Source of the DNA: Eudoraea sp.
GTDB taxonomy: Bacteria; Bacteroidota; Bacteroidia; Flavobacteriales; Flavobacteriaceae
Direction: 5' to 3'
Length of the DNA stretch: 14,648 bases
Assembly (NCBI GenBank): GCA_013042125.1
Contig: JABDQS010000306.1
Coordinates: forward strand, 1-14,648
Below the pieces are notes generated by a model. The model did not search any database and was not told the origin of the DNA. It was given only the letters and a program-made list of their open reading frames with translations. Positions 7,658 to 14,648 of the stretch are shown one piece after another. Both the position numbers and the translations under genes were made by a program. The first letter of the stretch is position 1. Every line of letters begins with the position of its first letter.

Positions 7658-8734
7658 TTAAAAAATTTCAGATGCTTCCTTTAATTTTTCAGTATTGTCT
7701 ACAAGCATTAGTTCATCTATGATCTTTTGAATATCACCATTGATGATATTCTGAAGATCGTATAGTGTGAGTCCAATTCTATGGTCTGTGACCCTTCCCT
7801 GCGGATAATTGTAGGTTCGGATCTTGGCAGAACGATCTCCACTACTTACCTGCGAATTTCTCTTTGCGGCATCCTCTTCCTGCTTTTTTTGGAGCTCCAT
7901 ATCGTACAATCGAGACCTCAGTACCTTAAATGCTTTGTCTTTGTTCTTGTGTTGTGATTTTTCATCCTGGCATTGCGCCACGATCCCCGTAGGAATATGT
8001 GTTAACCGTACTGCAGAATAGGTGGTGTTCACGGATTGGCCTCCCGGTCCTGAGGAACAGAAAAAATCGATCCTTACATCTTTCGGATCAACCTGCACAT
8101 CAAAGTCTTCCGCCTCCGGCAAGACCATTACAGTGGCAGCACTGGTATGAACCCTGCCTTGTGTTTCAGTCTGAGGCACCCGTTGTACACGATGTACTCC
8201 TGCTTCAAATTTTAAGGTGCCATATACGTCTTCACCGGTTATTTCAAAATGGATCTCTTTATACCCTCCACTGGTTCCTTCACTAAGGTCAATGATATTT
8301 GTTCTCCAGCCTTTAGACTCGCAGTATTTGGCATACATTCTGTAAAGATCTCCGGCAAATATACTCGCCTCGTCTCCCCCGGTTCCTGCCCTGATCTCCA
8401 TGACTACATCCTTGGCATCTTCCGGGTCTTTCGGGATCAATAAGAACTTAATTTCATCTTCCAGTAGTGGCAATGCTGATTTGGCCTCTTCTAATTGCAT
8501 TTTGGCCATTTCGATCATCTCAGGATCTGCTCCTGCCGAAAGTATCTCCTCCGCTTCCTCAAGATTGTTCTTCAACTCAATATAGTCATCCCTTTTGTCA
8601 ACCAAGACCTTCAGGTCCTTATATTCCTTGTTAAGTTGAACATACCTTTTTTGATCTGTGATAATATCAGGTTGGATGATAAGGTCCGAAACCTCATCAA
8701 AACGCTGCTTTATAATATTTAATTTATCTATCAT
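7658..8734 (-). CDS. prfA: Peptide chain release factor 1
   Basis: RF1 recognises UAA and UAG stop codons in the ribosomal A site and triggers release of the finished peptide. At 358 residues the protein is standard length. It has the N-terminal coiled helical domain (1 to about 95), the stop-codon-reading PxT tripeptide as PQT at 187-189 ([19 protein letters not shown]), and the catalytic GGQ at 231-233 ([12 protein letters not shown]). These features separate RF1 from RF2, which carries SPF at the anticodon position and is usually frameshifted. The start begins a typical RF1 N-terminus ([14 protein letters not shown]). pyrF follows 6 bp downstream. The 158-bp gap upstream, to the Rieske gene, contains a hairpin; no clear -7 box was found there. 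Confidence 0.97.
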   Translation of the reverse strand: MIDKLNIIKQRFDEVSDLIIQPDIITDQKRYVQLNKEYKDLKVLVDKRDDYIELKNNLEEAEEILSAGADPEMIEMAKMQLEEAKSALPLLEDEIKFLLIPKDPEDAKDVVMEIRAGTGGDEASIFAGDLYRMYAKYCESKGWRTNIIDLSEGTSGGYKEIHFEITGEDVYGTLKFEAGVHRVQRVPQTETQGRVHTSAATVMVLPEAEDFDVQVDPKDVRIDFFCSSGPGGQSVNTTYSAVRLTHIPTGIVAQCQDEKSQHKNKDKAFKVLRSRLYDMELQKKQEEDAAKRNSQVSSGDRSAKIRTYNYPQGRVTDHRIGLTLYDLQNIINGDIQKIIDELMLVDNTEKLKEASEIF

Positions 8735-8807
8735 GGTCTTTCTTCCCTTATGCGGCTAATTTACAACATTTAGGGGCAATAGCTGATAATAAATTAAAGG
8801 GTGTCAA

Positions 8808-8835
8808 AGAGGGAACCGCACCAATTGGTTCCTCT
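8808..8835 (-). terminator. Hairpin between the Rieske gene and prfA (possible terminator or attenuator)
   Basis: AGAGG-G-AACC and GGTTCCTCT form a 9-bp stem with one bulged G around a 9-nt loop. On the minus strand it is followed only by TTT and not by a true T-tract. It may be a weak terminator of the Rieske transcript or a processing or attenuation element ahead of prfA. The rest of the 158-bp gap shows nothing clear. Confidence 0.4.
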
Positions 8836-8892
8836 AAATGGATGACCATGGCGATGAATGCTGCTGCCCTAAGTTAACTATAGGAAAGGAAT

Positions 8893-9318
8893 TTACTCAA
8901 ATACCCGTAAGATATCCCCATTCAACTCTGTGTTGAAGATCTTAAGAGGATTATTTGTAATGCTATTCAACGGGGTTCCTGTCTGAGAGAATTGGGAACC
9001 GTGGGTAGAGCAATAGAAAGTACCTCCATCGTCGTCTATAAAACGAACCTGATCTGTCTGCTGATGACTGCATATCTGGCTGGCGGCAATAAAGTTGCCC
9101 TGCAGGTTCTTAACTACGACAACTTCATTTTTCAGGATAAAGTCGCCATTATTTTGTAGTTGAGTTCCTTCACTGGAAGTTAAGTCGATTGTAAAATCAA
9201 CCCCGGTTGGGACCGGCAGACCACCGTCATCATCCTTGGAACATCCTTGTACACAAGGGAAGGTAAGGGCAAACGCGGCTCCTGCCCCTAGGGTTCTTAA
9301 AAATGCTTTTCTTTCCAT
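8893..9318 (-). CDS. Rieske [2Fe-2S] lipoprotein, probably exported
   Basis: The 141-residue protein carries both halves of the Rieske cluster-binding motif: Cys83-Ser-His85 (CSH) and Cys103-Ser-Thr-His106 (CSTHGSQF). The two Cys and two His would hold a 2Fe-2S centre for electron transfer. The N-terminus reads MERKAFLRTLG followed by a hydrophobic stretch. This resembles a Tat signal with RK in place of the twin arginine and FL at the usual place. It ends in a lipobox (VQGC), making Cys26 the lipidated residue. The mature start, C-S-K-D-D-D, fits the Bacteroidota lipoprotein export signal described in Capnocytophaga, which sends lipoproteins to the cell surface. There is no transmembrane anchor or Rieske oxygenase domain, so it is not a standard cytochrome bc1 subunit. 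It starts 50 bp after the purM stop on the same strand and may share its transcript. The electron partner is unknown. Confidence 0.88.
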   Translation of the reverse strand: MERKAFLRTLGAGAAFALTFPCVQGCSKDDDGGLPVPTGVDFTIDLTSSEGTQLQNNGDFILKNEVVVVKNLQGNFIAASQICSHQQTDQVRFIDDDGGTFYCSTHGSQFSQTGTPLNSITNNPLKIFNTELNGDILRVFE

Positions 9319-9368
9319 AACACTGTTTTTCTTATGTAAGAACGCAGCTTTAAAAAGAATCGTATGTT

Positions 9369-10546
9369 TTAGTAAGTAAAGCTGCCGAATTCACTGTTGA
9401 TGGTGAGTTTTTTGGAAGGATGCGCCTCTACCCGTCCAATGACTTGAGCAGGGATATCAAAACTTTCAGAAATAGCTATAAGATCGGCTGCTATATGCTC
9501 ATTTACATACAATTCCATTCGGTGTCCGCAATTAAATACCTGGTACATCTCTTTCCAGTCTGTTTTGGATTGCTCCTGAATAAGTTTGAATAAAGGAGGT
9601 ATTGGGAATAGATTATCCTTGATAACATGAAACTGATCCAGGAAGTGTAAAATTTTAGTTTGTGCGCCACCACTGCAGTGCACCATCCCATGGATGTCAC
9701 TGGCATTGTATTTTTCTAACATCTTTTTGACTACCGGAGCATACGTACGTGTTGGGGAAAGGACCAATTTGCCGGCGTCTAACGGCACATTCTGAACATC
9801 TTCGGTCAGCCCTTTCTGACCAGAGTAGACAAGATCTTCAGGGACGGAGGGATCATAACTTTCAGGATATTTTTTTGCCAGTATTTTAGAAAAAACGTCA
9901 TGTCTGGCAGAGGTAAGCCCATTACTTCCCATACCGCCATTGTATTCTTTTTCATAGGTAGCTTTTCCAAAGGATGCTAAACCTACGATAACATCGCCGG
10001 CCTTTATATTGGCATTGTCTATTACTTTCTCTCGTTTTACACGTGCGGTAACTGTAGAATCTACTATGATGGTCCTTACAAGATCCCCCACGTCTGCAGT
10101 TTCACCTCCGGTAGAGTGGATCTTTACTCCAAAGTTGGCCATTTCCTTTATCAGTTCTTCGGTACCAGTAATTATGGCTTCAATAACCTCCCCGGGAATA
10201 AGGTTCTTATTTCTACCGATGGTTGAGGAAAGCAAAATATTTTCAGTGACCCCCACACATAAAAGATCATCCAATTCATGACCAGGGCATCCTGAGCAAT
10301 CCCTTTCCAGACAGATAGATCACCTGTTTCCTTCCAGTACATATAAGCAAGGGAGGATTTGGTTCCTGCACCATCGGCATGCATTACCAGGCAATACTCA
10401 TCATCGTTTGTAAGCGTGTCCGGCACTATCTTACAAAAAGCTTTTGGGTAGAGTCCCTTATCAATATTCTTGATAGCTTTATGTACATCTTCCTTGGAGG
10501 CAGAAACTCCACGCTTATGATATCGTTCACTAATGGGCGTACTCAT
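9369..10546 (-). pseudogene. purM: purM, phosphoribosylformylglycinamidine cyclo-ligase (AIR synthetase), broken by a one-base frameshift
   Basis: PurM closes formylglycinamidine ribonucleotide to aminoimidazole ribonucleotide with ATP, step five of purine synthesis. Two overlapping frames together make one protein. The first runs from the ATG at 10546 and carries MHADGAGTKSSLAY (55-68) up to Met90-Asn91. The second runs from 10274 to 9369 and carries 301 residues, beginning LDDLLCVG and including SSTIGRNKNLIPGE, HSTGGETADVGD and HCSGGAQTKI. Joined at 10274 they give 392 residues, the normal length for the Bacteroidota form. The break falls within the conserved MN-x-DD motif: the strand reads ATGAATTGGATGAT, and one added base (for example a third T, giving AAT TTG GAT) restores Met-Asn-Leu-Asp-Asp. 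Without repair, the first frame runs on for about 33 unrelated residues to a stop at 10172. Everything else looks under selection, which suggests a sequencing error or a very recent mutation. It lies 72 bp downstream of glnN with its own -7 box. Confidence 0.9.
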
Positions 10547-10562
10547 AGGAAATGATTTAACG

Positions 10563-10570
10563 CAAAAATA
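10563..10570 (-). promoter_or_regulatory. -7 box of a likely purM promoter
   Basis: Read on the minus strand this is TATTTTTG, a perfect TAnnTTTG, ending 16 nt before the purM ATG. No TTTG is seen at the expected -33 spacing. It indicates that purM can be transcribed independently of glnN, which ends 72 bp upstream. Confidence 0.5.
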
Positions 10571-10618
10571 GTGGAATGTAATAGAATCCCGGTAACCAAG
10601 AAGGGCATAGATTTCAAT

Positions 10619-12811
10619 TTATCTGATAAATAAAAGCTCTCTGTATTTTGCCAAAGGCCAGCTCTGGTCATCTACTAGTTGTTCCAACTTATCACAATGG
10701 TAGCGAATATCATCAAAATACGGCTTAACATCATTACAATAAGCCACTGCCTTCTTATGGACATCTTGTGAGGCGTTTGCCTTTTTGCGAGCCTCTATCA
10801 TAGCCTCAGATTTTTTCTTGGTGGCACCTAAATGGGTAGATAGTTGTTCCAGTATTGCCAATTGCCCTTCAGCCATTTTCTTGTAACCGGCTCCATATAC
10901 CTCTTTAAGACCCTTTACATTTTCTATCACCTTGTTCTGAAACGTAATGGCTGCAGGGATAACATGTGTATTAACCAGTTCATTAAATACCCTTCCTTCG
11001 ATCTGTGTTTGTAAAATATAATTTTCCAGATCTACTTCCTGTCTGGCATGTACTTCCACCTCACTCATTACGTTCATATCCCTGAAGAGATCCAGACTTG
11101 ACTTGGCAGTCAGAATATTCAGTGCTTCCGGGGTATTTCTATTGTTACTCAGCTTTCTTTTCGCAGCCTCTTTTTCCCATGCTTCACTATATCCATCTCC
11201 ATCGAATCTAATTCTTTTAGAAGATTTTATATACTCCCGGAGTATATTAAAAACAGCCTCATCCTTTTTCAGGCTTTTTTTATCTATAAGGGCGTCCACT
11301 TCTTTCTTAAAATCGATCAGTTGCTTTGCCATGATCGTATTAAGCACGGTCATTGGTTTGGCATAATTCACTTTAGATCTCACTCCCCTCATCTCAAATT
11401 TATTCCCGGTAAAAGCGAAGGGTGAGGTGCGATTTCTATCTGTATTATCTAACAAGATCTCTGGGATCTTTCCAACTACATTTAATTTTAATTCGGTTTT
11501 TTCCTCCGGAGAAAGCTTTCCTTTAGAAACTCCCTCTAATTCGTCTAATACTCTTGAAAGTTGTTTCCCTATGAAAATAGAGAAAATGGCAGGGGGTGCT
11601 TCATTGGCACCTAGCCTGTGATCATTACTGGCAGAAGCGATAGATGCCCTTAGAAGCTCCTCATAGGTATCCACTGCTTTTATGGTATTTACAAAAAAGG
11701 TCAGGAATTGAAGGTTCTTCATCGGGGTAGAACCCGGACTTAGCAGGTTTACCCCAGTATCAGTGGCAAGGGACCAGTTGTTATGTTTTCCGGAGCCGTT
11801 GATACCTGCAAATGGTTTTTCGTGAAACAGCACTTTAAGTTCATGCCGGTCTGCAACTTTTTCCATCACATCCATTAGAAGTAAGTTGTGATCTACCGCC
11901 AGATTGGCCTCTTCAAAAACGGGAGCAAGTTCGAACTGGTTTGGGGCTACTTCATTATGTCTTGTTTTTACAGGGATCCCCAACTTAGTGCATTCCAATT
12001 CCAGATCCTTCATAAAATTGAGGGCTCTGAGAGGTATTACTCCAAAGTAGTGATCATCTAACTGTTGTCCTTTGGCGGCTGCATGCCCTACCAGAGTTCT
12101 GCCGGTAAGGACAAGATCTGGTCGGGAATTGGCTACAGACTTATCTATTAAAAAATATTCCTGTTCCCAACCCAAGGTTGCGATCACCTTGTTTACATTC
12201 TTATCGAAGTATCTGGCCACTGCAGTTGCAGCTTCATCCACTGCATGCAATGCCCTTAACAATGGGGCTTTATTATCTAGTGCTTCTCCGGTATAGGACA
12301 CAAATACTGTAGGTATACAAAGGGTTGCACCGTAAATAAATGCCGGGGAGGTAGGATCCCAGGCGGTATATCCCCTGGCTTCAAAAGTGTTGCGAATTCC
12401 CCCGCTTGGAAAGCTAGATGCATCCGGTTCCTGTTGAACCAACTGGCTCCCGCCAAATTTTTCCAGGGCTTTTCCATCCGGCAGTAGATCAAAAAAAGCG
12501 TCGTGCTTCTCAGCGGTTGCACCGGTCAAAGGCTGAAACCAATGCGTATAGTGGGTAGCTCCCATGGAAATGGCCCAGGCCTTCATAGATTCTGCGATCT
12601 GGTCTGCCATCTTTCTGTCTATTTTAGATCCGGTCTGTATGGCATTCTTCACGCTACCCAAAGCATCCTTTGTAAGGTATTGCATCATGCGATCTGCGTT
12701 AAAAACATTCACTCCAAACACCTCAGACCTGCGTGAATTTTCCACAACCGGCAGTACCTTATGTTGAGAGCTTTGAAGGATGGCATTGAATCGTATATTA
12801 GACATTGACAT
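10619..12811 (-). CDS. glnN: Glutamine synthetase type III
   Basis: GSIII makes glutamine from glutamate, ammonia and ATP in the cytoplasm and forms large dodecamers. The 730-residue length fits the type III family, far longer than GSI (about 470) or GSII (about 350). Visible active-site segments are GWEQEYFLID at 214-223 (metal-binding Glu216 and Glu218), HNEVAPNQFELAP at 285-297, FHEKPFAGINGSGKHNNWS at 329-347 (ATP/ammonium region with His343), RLGANEAPPAI near 399-409, and NRTSPFAFTGNKFEMR at 460-475. A helical C-terminal extension typical of GSIII runs from about 610. Either Met1 or Met3 could be the start; Met1 is used here. A perfect -7 box (TAATTTTG) ends 20 nt upstream of Met1. The gene diverges from glnII across 203 bp, and purM follows downstream on the same strand. 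Confidence 0.95.
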   Translation of the reverse strand: MSMSNIRFNAILQSSQHKVLPVVENSRRSEVFGVNVFNADRMMQYLTKDALGSVKNAIQTGSKIDRKMADQIAESMKAWAISMGATHYTHWFQPLTGATAEKHDAFFDLLPDGKALEKFGGSQLVQQEPDASSFPSGGIRNTFEARGYTAWDPTSPAFIYGATLCIPTVFVSYTGEALDNKAPLLRALHAVDEAATAVARYFDKNVNKVIATLGWEQEYFLIDKSVANSRPDLVLTGRTLVGHAAAKGQQLDDHYFGVIPLRALNFMKDLELECTKLGIPVKTRHNEVAPNQFELAPVFEEANLAVDHNLLLMDVMEKVADRHELKVLFHEKPFAGINGSGKHNNWSLATDTGVNLLSPGSTPMKNLQFLTFFVNTIKAVDTYEELLRASIASASNDHRLGANEAPPAIFSIFIGKQLSRVLDELEGVSKGKLSPEEKTELKLNVVGKIPEILLDNTDRNRTSPFAFTGNKFEMRGVRSKVNYAKPMTVLNTIMAKQLIDFKKEVDALIDKKSLKKDEAVFNILREYIKSSKRIRFDGDGYSEAWEKEAAKRKLSNNRNTPEALNILTAKSSLDLFRDMNVMSEVEVHARQEVDLENYILQTQIEGRVFNELVNTHVIPAAITFQNKVIENVKGLKEVYGAGYKKMAEGQLAILEQLSTHLGATKKKSEAMIEARKKANASQDVHKKAVAYCNDVKPYFDDIRYHCDKLEQLVDDQSWPLAKYRELLFIR

Positions 12812-12831
12812 TGAGTTTATTTATCTGGAGG

Positions 12832-12839
12832 CAAAATTA
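12832..12839 (-). promoter_or_regulatory. -7 box of the glnN promoter
   Basis: On the minus strand this is TAATTTTG, identical to the purU -7 box, and it likewise ends 20 nt before the start codon. No clear -33 TTTG is present, which might mean that an activator is needed; that is an inference. Confidence 0.55.
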
Positions 12840-12881
12840 AACATTTCATAGATATTCCCCTTAAAATTATCATTTTATATA

Positions 12882-12910
12882 ATTAACCCTATAAAAAAAA
12901 GGGGTGTTAA
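12882..12910. repeat. Imperfect inverted repeat in the shared glnN-glnII control region
   Basis: TTAACCCT and AGGGG-TG-TTAA pair around an A-rich centre that includes a run of eight A. The arms are CCCT/AGGG and TTAA/TTAA, with a 3-nt asymmetry on the right. It lies near the middle of the 203-bp gap between the divergent genes, between their two -7 boxes, so it is well placed to bind a regulator of both. On the minus strand it also gives a run of eight T, but no gene is upstream to terminate. Confidence 0.4.
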
Positions 12911-12972
12911 TAATTATGTCGATTTTTTTAATAAATACCCCCTGTTTTTTAATGGATGTACATAAAATAATT

Positions 12973-12980
12973 TATTTTTG
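12973..12980 (+). promoter_or_regulatory. -7 box of the glnII promoter
   Basis: TATTTTTG is a perfect TAnnTTTG box, 34 nt before the glnII ATG. The -33 region has only a T-run (12945-12950) and not a clean TTTG. The leader would be about 25-30 nt and A-rich. Confidence 0.5.
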
Positions 12981-13014
12981 GAGATCGAAAAATGAAAAAA
13001 TAACACCGTAGATT

Positions 13015-14037
13015 ATGAGCAAGACAAAATTAGAATACATCTGGTTGGATGGACATGAGCCAACCCAGGAACTAAGAAGTAAAACTAAAATCGAGGCAGA
13101 TTTTAGTGGAAAATTGGAAGATTGTCCTATATGGTCTTTTGATGGGAGCTCAACAGAACAAGCGTCAGGAGGATCCTCCGATTGCTTGCTAAAACCTGTT
13201 GCTATATACCCGGATCCTGAAAGAAAAAAGGCATTTTTGGTAATGTGTGAGGTATTAAGTGCCGATGGGTCACCTCATCCATCAAATCATCGTGCGCAAA
13301 TTGATGATGATGATAATGATTTCTGGTTCGGATTCGAACAGGAATATTTCCTGATGGACACAGAAACTGATCTACCTCTGGGTTTCCCACGAGGTGGATT
13401 TCCAGGACCACAGGGTAAATATTATTGTTCTGTAGGTGGAAGATACACCTGGGGACGCGATTTTGTAGAAGAGCATATGGATATCTGTATAGCTGCCGGT
13501 ATCAATTTTGAAGGTATCAATCAGGAAGTAGCACCCGGACAATGGGAGTTCCAGTGTTTTGCTAAAGGCGCCAAAAAAGCAGGCGATGAGATTTGGATCG
13601 CCCGTTACCTGTTGAACAGGCTTACAGAAAAATATGGTTACTATATTGAATTACATCCAAAACCTGTTAAAGGCGATTGGAATGGTTCCGGAATGCATGC
13701 CAATTTCTCAAACACAACACTGAGAACATGTGGTTCCAAAGAGGTCTATGAGCAAATATGTGAAGCATTCAGACCAGTAGCCGAACATCATATAGATGTG
13801 TATGGTGCTTTTAATGATGAAAGACTCACCGGTCTTCATGAAACGGCTTCCATCAAGGATTTCAGCTATGGCGTTTCTGACAGAGGCGCTTCCATTCGTA
13901 TTCCTATTATTACCGTGGAAAAAGGATGGAAAGGATGGCTGGAAGACAGAAGACCTGCATCTAACGGAGATCCATACAAAATTGCCGGTAGAATTATTAA
14001 AACAGTAAAATCTGCGAACATAGGCGTTACAGTCTAA
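13015..14037 (+). CDS. glnII: Glutamine synthetase type II (eukaryote-like)
   Basis: This 340-residue enzyme makes glutamine from glutamate, ammonia and ATP and belongs to the GSII family otherwise known from eukaryotes, rhizobia and actinomycetes. The N-terminal beta-grasp domain spans about 1-95 and includes WSFDGSSTEQA (40-50). The catalytic domain shows WFGFEQEYFLMD (104-115, with Glu108 and Glu110), GPQGKYYCSVG (131-141), GINQEVAPGQWEFQ (167-180), HPKPVKGDWNGSGMH (214-228, with His228), SDRGASIRIP (288-297) and the GSII hallmark DRRPASNGDPY (311-321). The adenylylation-site Tyr segment of GSI is absent, so control by GlnE is not expected. It diverges from glnN, the GSIII gene, which suggests shared nitrogen control. 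It is followed after 20 bp by a strong terminator, so it is probably a single-gene transcript. Confidence 0.95.
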   Translation: MSKTKLEYIWLDGHEPTQELRSKTKIEADFSGKLEDCPIWSFDGSSTEQASGGSSDCLLKPVAIYPDPERKKAFLVMCEVLSADGSPHPSNHRAQIDDDDNDFWFGFEQEYFLMDTETDLPLGFPRGGFPGPQGKYYCSVGGRYTWGRDFVEEHMDICIAAGINFEGINQEVAPGQWEFQCFAKGAKKAGDEIWIARYLLNRLTEKYGYYIELHPKPVKGDWNGSGMHANFSNTTLRTCGSKEVYEQICEAFRPVAEHHIDVYGAFNDERLTGLHETASIKDFSYGVSDRGASIRIPIITVEKGWKGWLEDRRPASNGDPYKIAGRIIKTVKSANIGVTV

Positions 14038-14057
14038 AAGCAAATTTAAAAACAGGC

Positions 14058-14095
14058 AAAAACCGTTTTTGGGGAAACCCAGAAACGGTTTTTTT
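14058..14095. terminator. Strong intrinsic terminator after glnII, probably bidirectional
   Basis: A 16-bp stem (14058-14073 with 14078-14093) has one G-U wobble and is closed by a GAAA tetraloop. It is followed by seven T in total. The five A at the 5' side give a T-tract on the other strand, so it can also serve the convergent exchanger gene, whose stop is 34 bp away. Confidence 0.93.
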
Positions 14096-14128
14096 CTTAG
14101 CCTGCTTTAAAGACATTCAATGATCTCC

Positions 14129-14648
14129 TTAACCCAAGGTAAGATATATAAAAGCGGCATATCCTATCAATAGTACGGTCCCATCTCGCCATTCGAGCCG
14201 GAGCCCTTTAGGAAGAAACACGAGAGGAAGAATCAGAAATGCAAATCCTAACATCCAGAAAACATCACTCGTTAATAATCCCTGGTCGATTACATGAACA
14301 GGAGTTATAAGCGAAGTAATTCCTAAAACCGCCAGAATATTAAAAATATTGGATCCGATCAAATTACCAAGACTAATGGCTTTTTCCTTTTTTATAATCG
14401 CTATAACGGAGGCTGCCAACTCCGGGATACTAGTACCCACTGAAACAATTGTTATTCCAATTATGCGCTCGCTTACCTGAAAAAGAGTCGCTAGTCCTAC
14501 AGCCCCTGTGATCAGAAATTCAGATCCTGCCCATAGCCCTACTCCCCCTAATCCCAGGAACAGTACTGCCTTGTACAAGGGAAGTGGTTTCATTTCCTCA
14601 TGTTCTTCTTCTACCACAGCAGGTTTCTGGTATCGCAACAGGTATACC
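14129..14648 (-). CDS. Na+/Ca2+ exchanger family protein (CaxA/YrbG-like), 5' end beyond the window
   Basis: The visible 172 residues are the C-terminal half of an inner-membrane cation exchanger that moves Ca2+ against Na+ (or K+/H+). After a charged loop (VVEEEHEEMK) come about five hydrophobic helices. The second alpha repeat of the family is clear: GSEFLITGAVGLA, then GTSIPELAASVIAIIKKEK, then GNLIGSNIFNILAVLG. The Pro-Glu in TSIPEL and the Asn-Ile-Phe-Asn in the next helix line the ion site in this family. The frame is open through the right edge of the window with no start codon typical of the family, so the first alpha repeat and N-terminus are missing because of the window boundary and not because of a mutation. 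It converges on glnII across the shared terminator. Confidence 0.9.
   Translation of the reverse strand, partial: VYLLRYQKPAVVEEEHEEMKPLPLYKAVLFLGLGGVGLWAGSEFLITGAVGLATLFQVSERIIGITIVSVGTSIPELAASVIAIIKKEKAISLGNLIGSNIFNILAVLGITSLITPVHVIDQGLLTSDVFWMLGFAFLILPLVFLPKGLRLEWRDGTVLLIGYAAFIYLTLG

Noticed and set aside
9329..9342. Near-palindrome TTCTTA-TG-TAAGAA just upstream of the Rieske start
   Set aside because: It is short and A/T-rich, with a 2-nt centre that cannot form a stable hairpin; there is no -7 box nearby to support an operator.
10172..10300. Programmed -1 frameshift as the explanation for the split purM
   Set aside because: A -1 slip after AAT would restore the frame, but the site (ATGAATTGG) is not a slippery heptamer, no strong downstream stem was noticed, and PurM is not known to use recoding. 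An indel or error is simpler.
187..14648. Search for a defence system, mobile element, CRISPR array, biosynthetic cluster or other new multigene system
   Set aside because: All sizeable genes are recognisable housekeeping or metabolic genes apart from the small proteins noted. No transposase, integrase, spaced repeats, tRNA-linked junctions or abrupt base-composition change was seen.

Overview
The window looks like a piece of chromosome from a marine-type flavobacterium (Bacteroidota, family Flavobacteriaceae). Four things point there. Promoters carry the Bacteroidota -7 box TAnnTTTG, and Shine-Dalgarno sequences are not conspicuous. Glutamine synthetase III and a eukaryote-like glutamine synthetase II stand side by side. 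The long (about 390 residue) form of PurM is present. A Rieske lipoprotein carries a C-S-K-D-D-D start to its mature part. I see no phage, transposon, integron, CRISPR, tRNA or rRNA, and I do not see a new multigene system. The content is core carbon, nitrogen and nucleotide metabolism plus a few poorly characterised proteins.

Layout, left to right. A large minus-strand gene (32-3496) encodes the fused adenosylcobalamin-dependent mutase IcmF. Diverging from it on the plus strand are purU (3640-4491), with a very clear promoter, and an atypical PfkB-family kinase (4645-5616). A gap of about 300 bp with hairpins, a direct repeat and a bidirectional terminator (5857-5885) separates the kinase from a convergent gene for a small secreted protein (5922-6428, minus). 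A 64-residue plus-strand protein of unknown function (6630-6824) follows, and its stop codon is interlocked with that of pyrF. From about 12811 down to 6821 runs a minus-strand series: glnN (GSIII), purM, a Rieske lipoprotein, prfA and pyrF. Divergent from glnN is glnII (GSII, 13015-14037, plus), which ends at a strong terminator (14058-14095). The window closes on a truncated Na+/Ca2+ exchanger (minus).

How the genes relate. purM and pyrF belong to purine and pyrimidine synthesis. PurU releases formate from 10-formyltetrahydrofolate, which in bacteria that have PurT feeds purine synthesis. The two glutamine synthetases make the glutamine that both pathways use as nitrogen donor, and they share a 203-bp regulatory region. 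The main anomaly is that purM is split by a one-base frame break at about 10274, inside a conserved motif. This is either a sequencing error or a real lesion that should cause purine auxotrophy. Other points worth checking are the Rieske protein with both a Tat-like and a surface-lipoprotein signal, the diverged substrate half of the PfkB kinase, and the unknown 64-residue protein.
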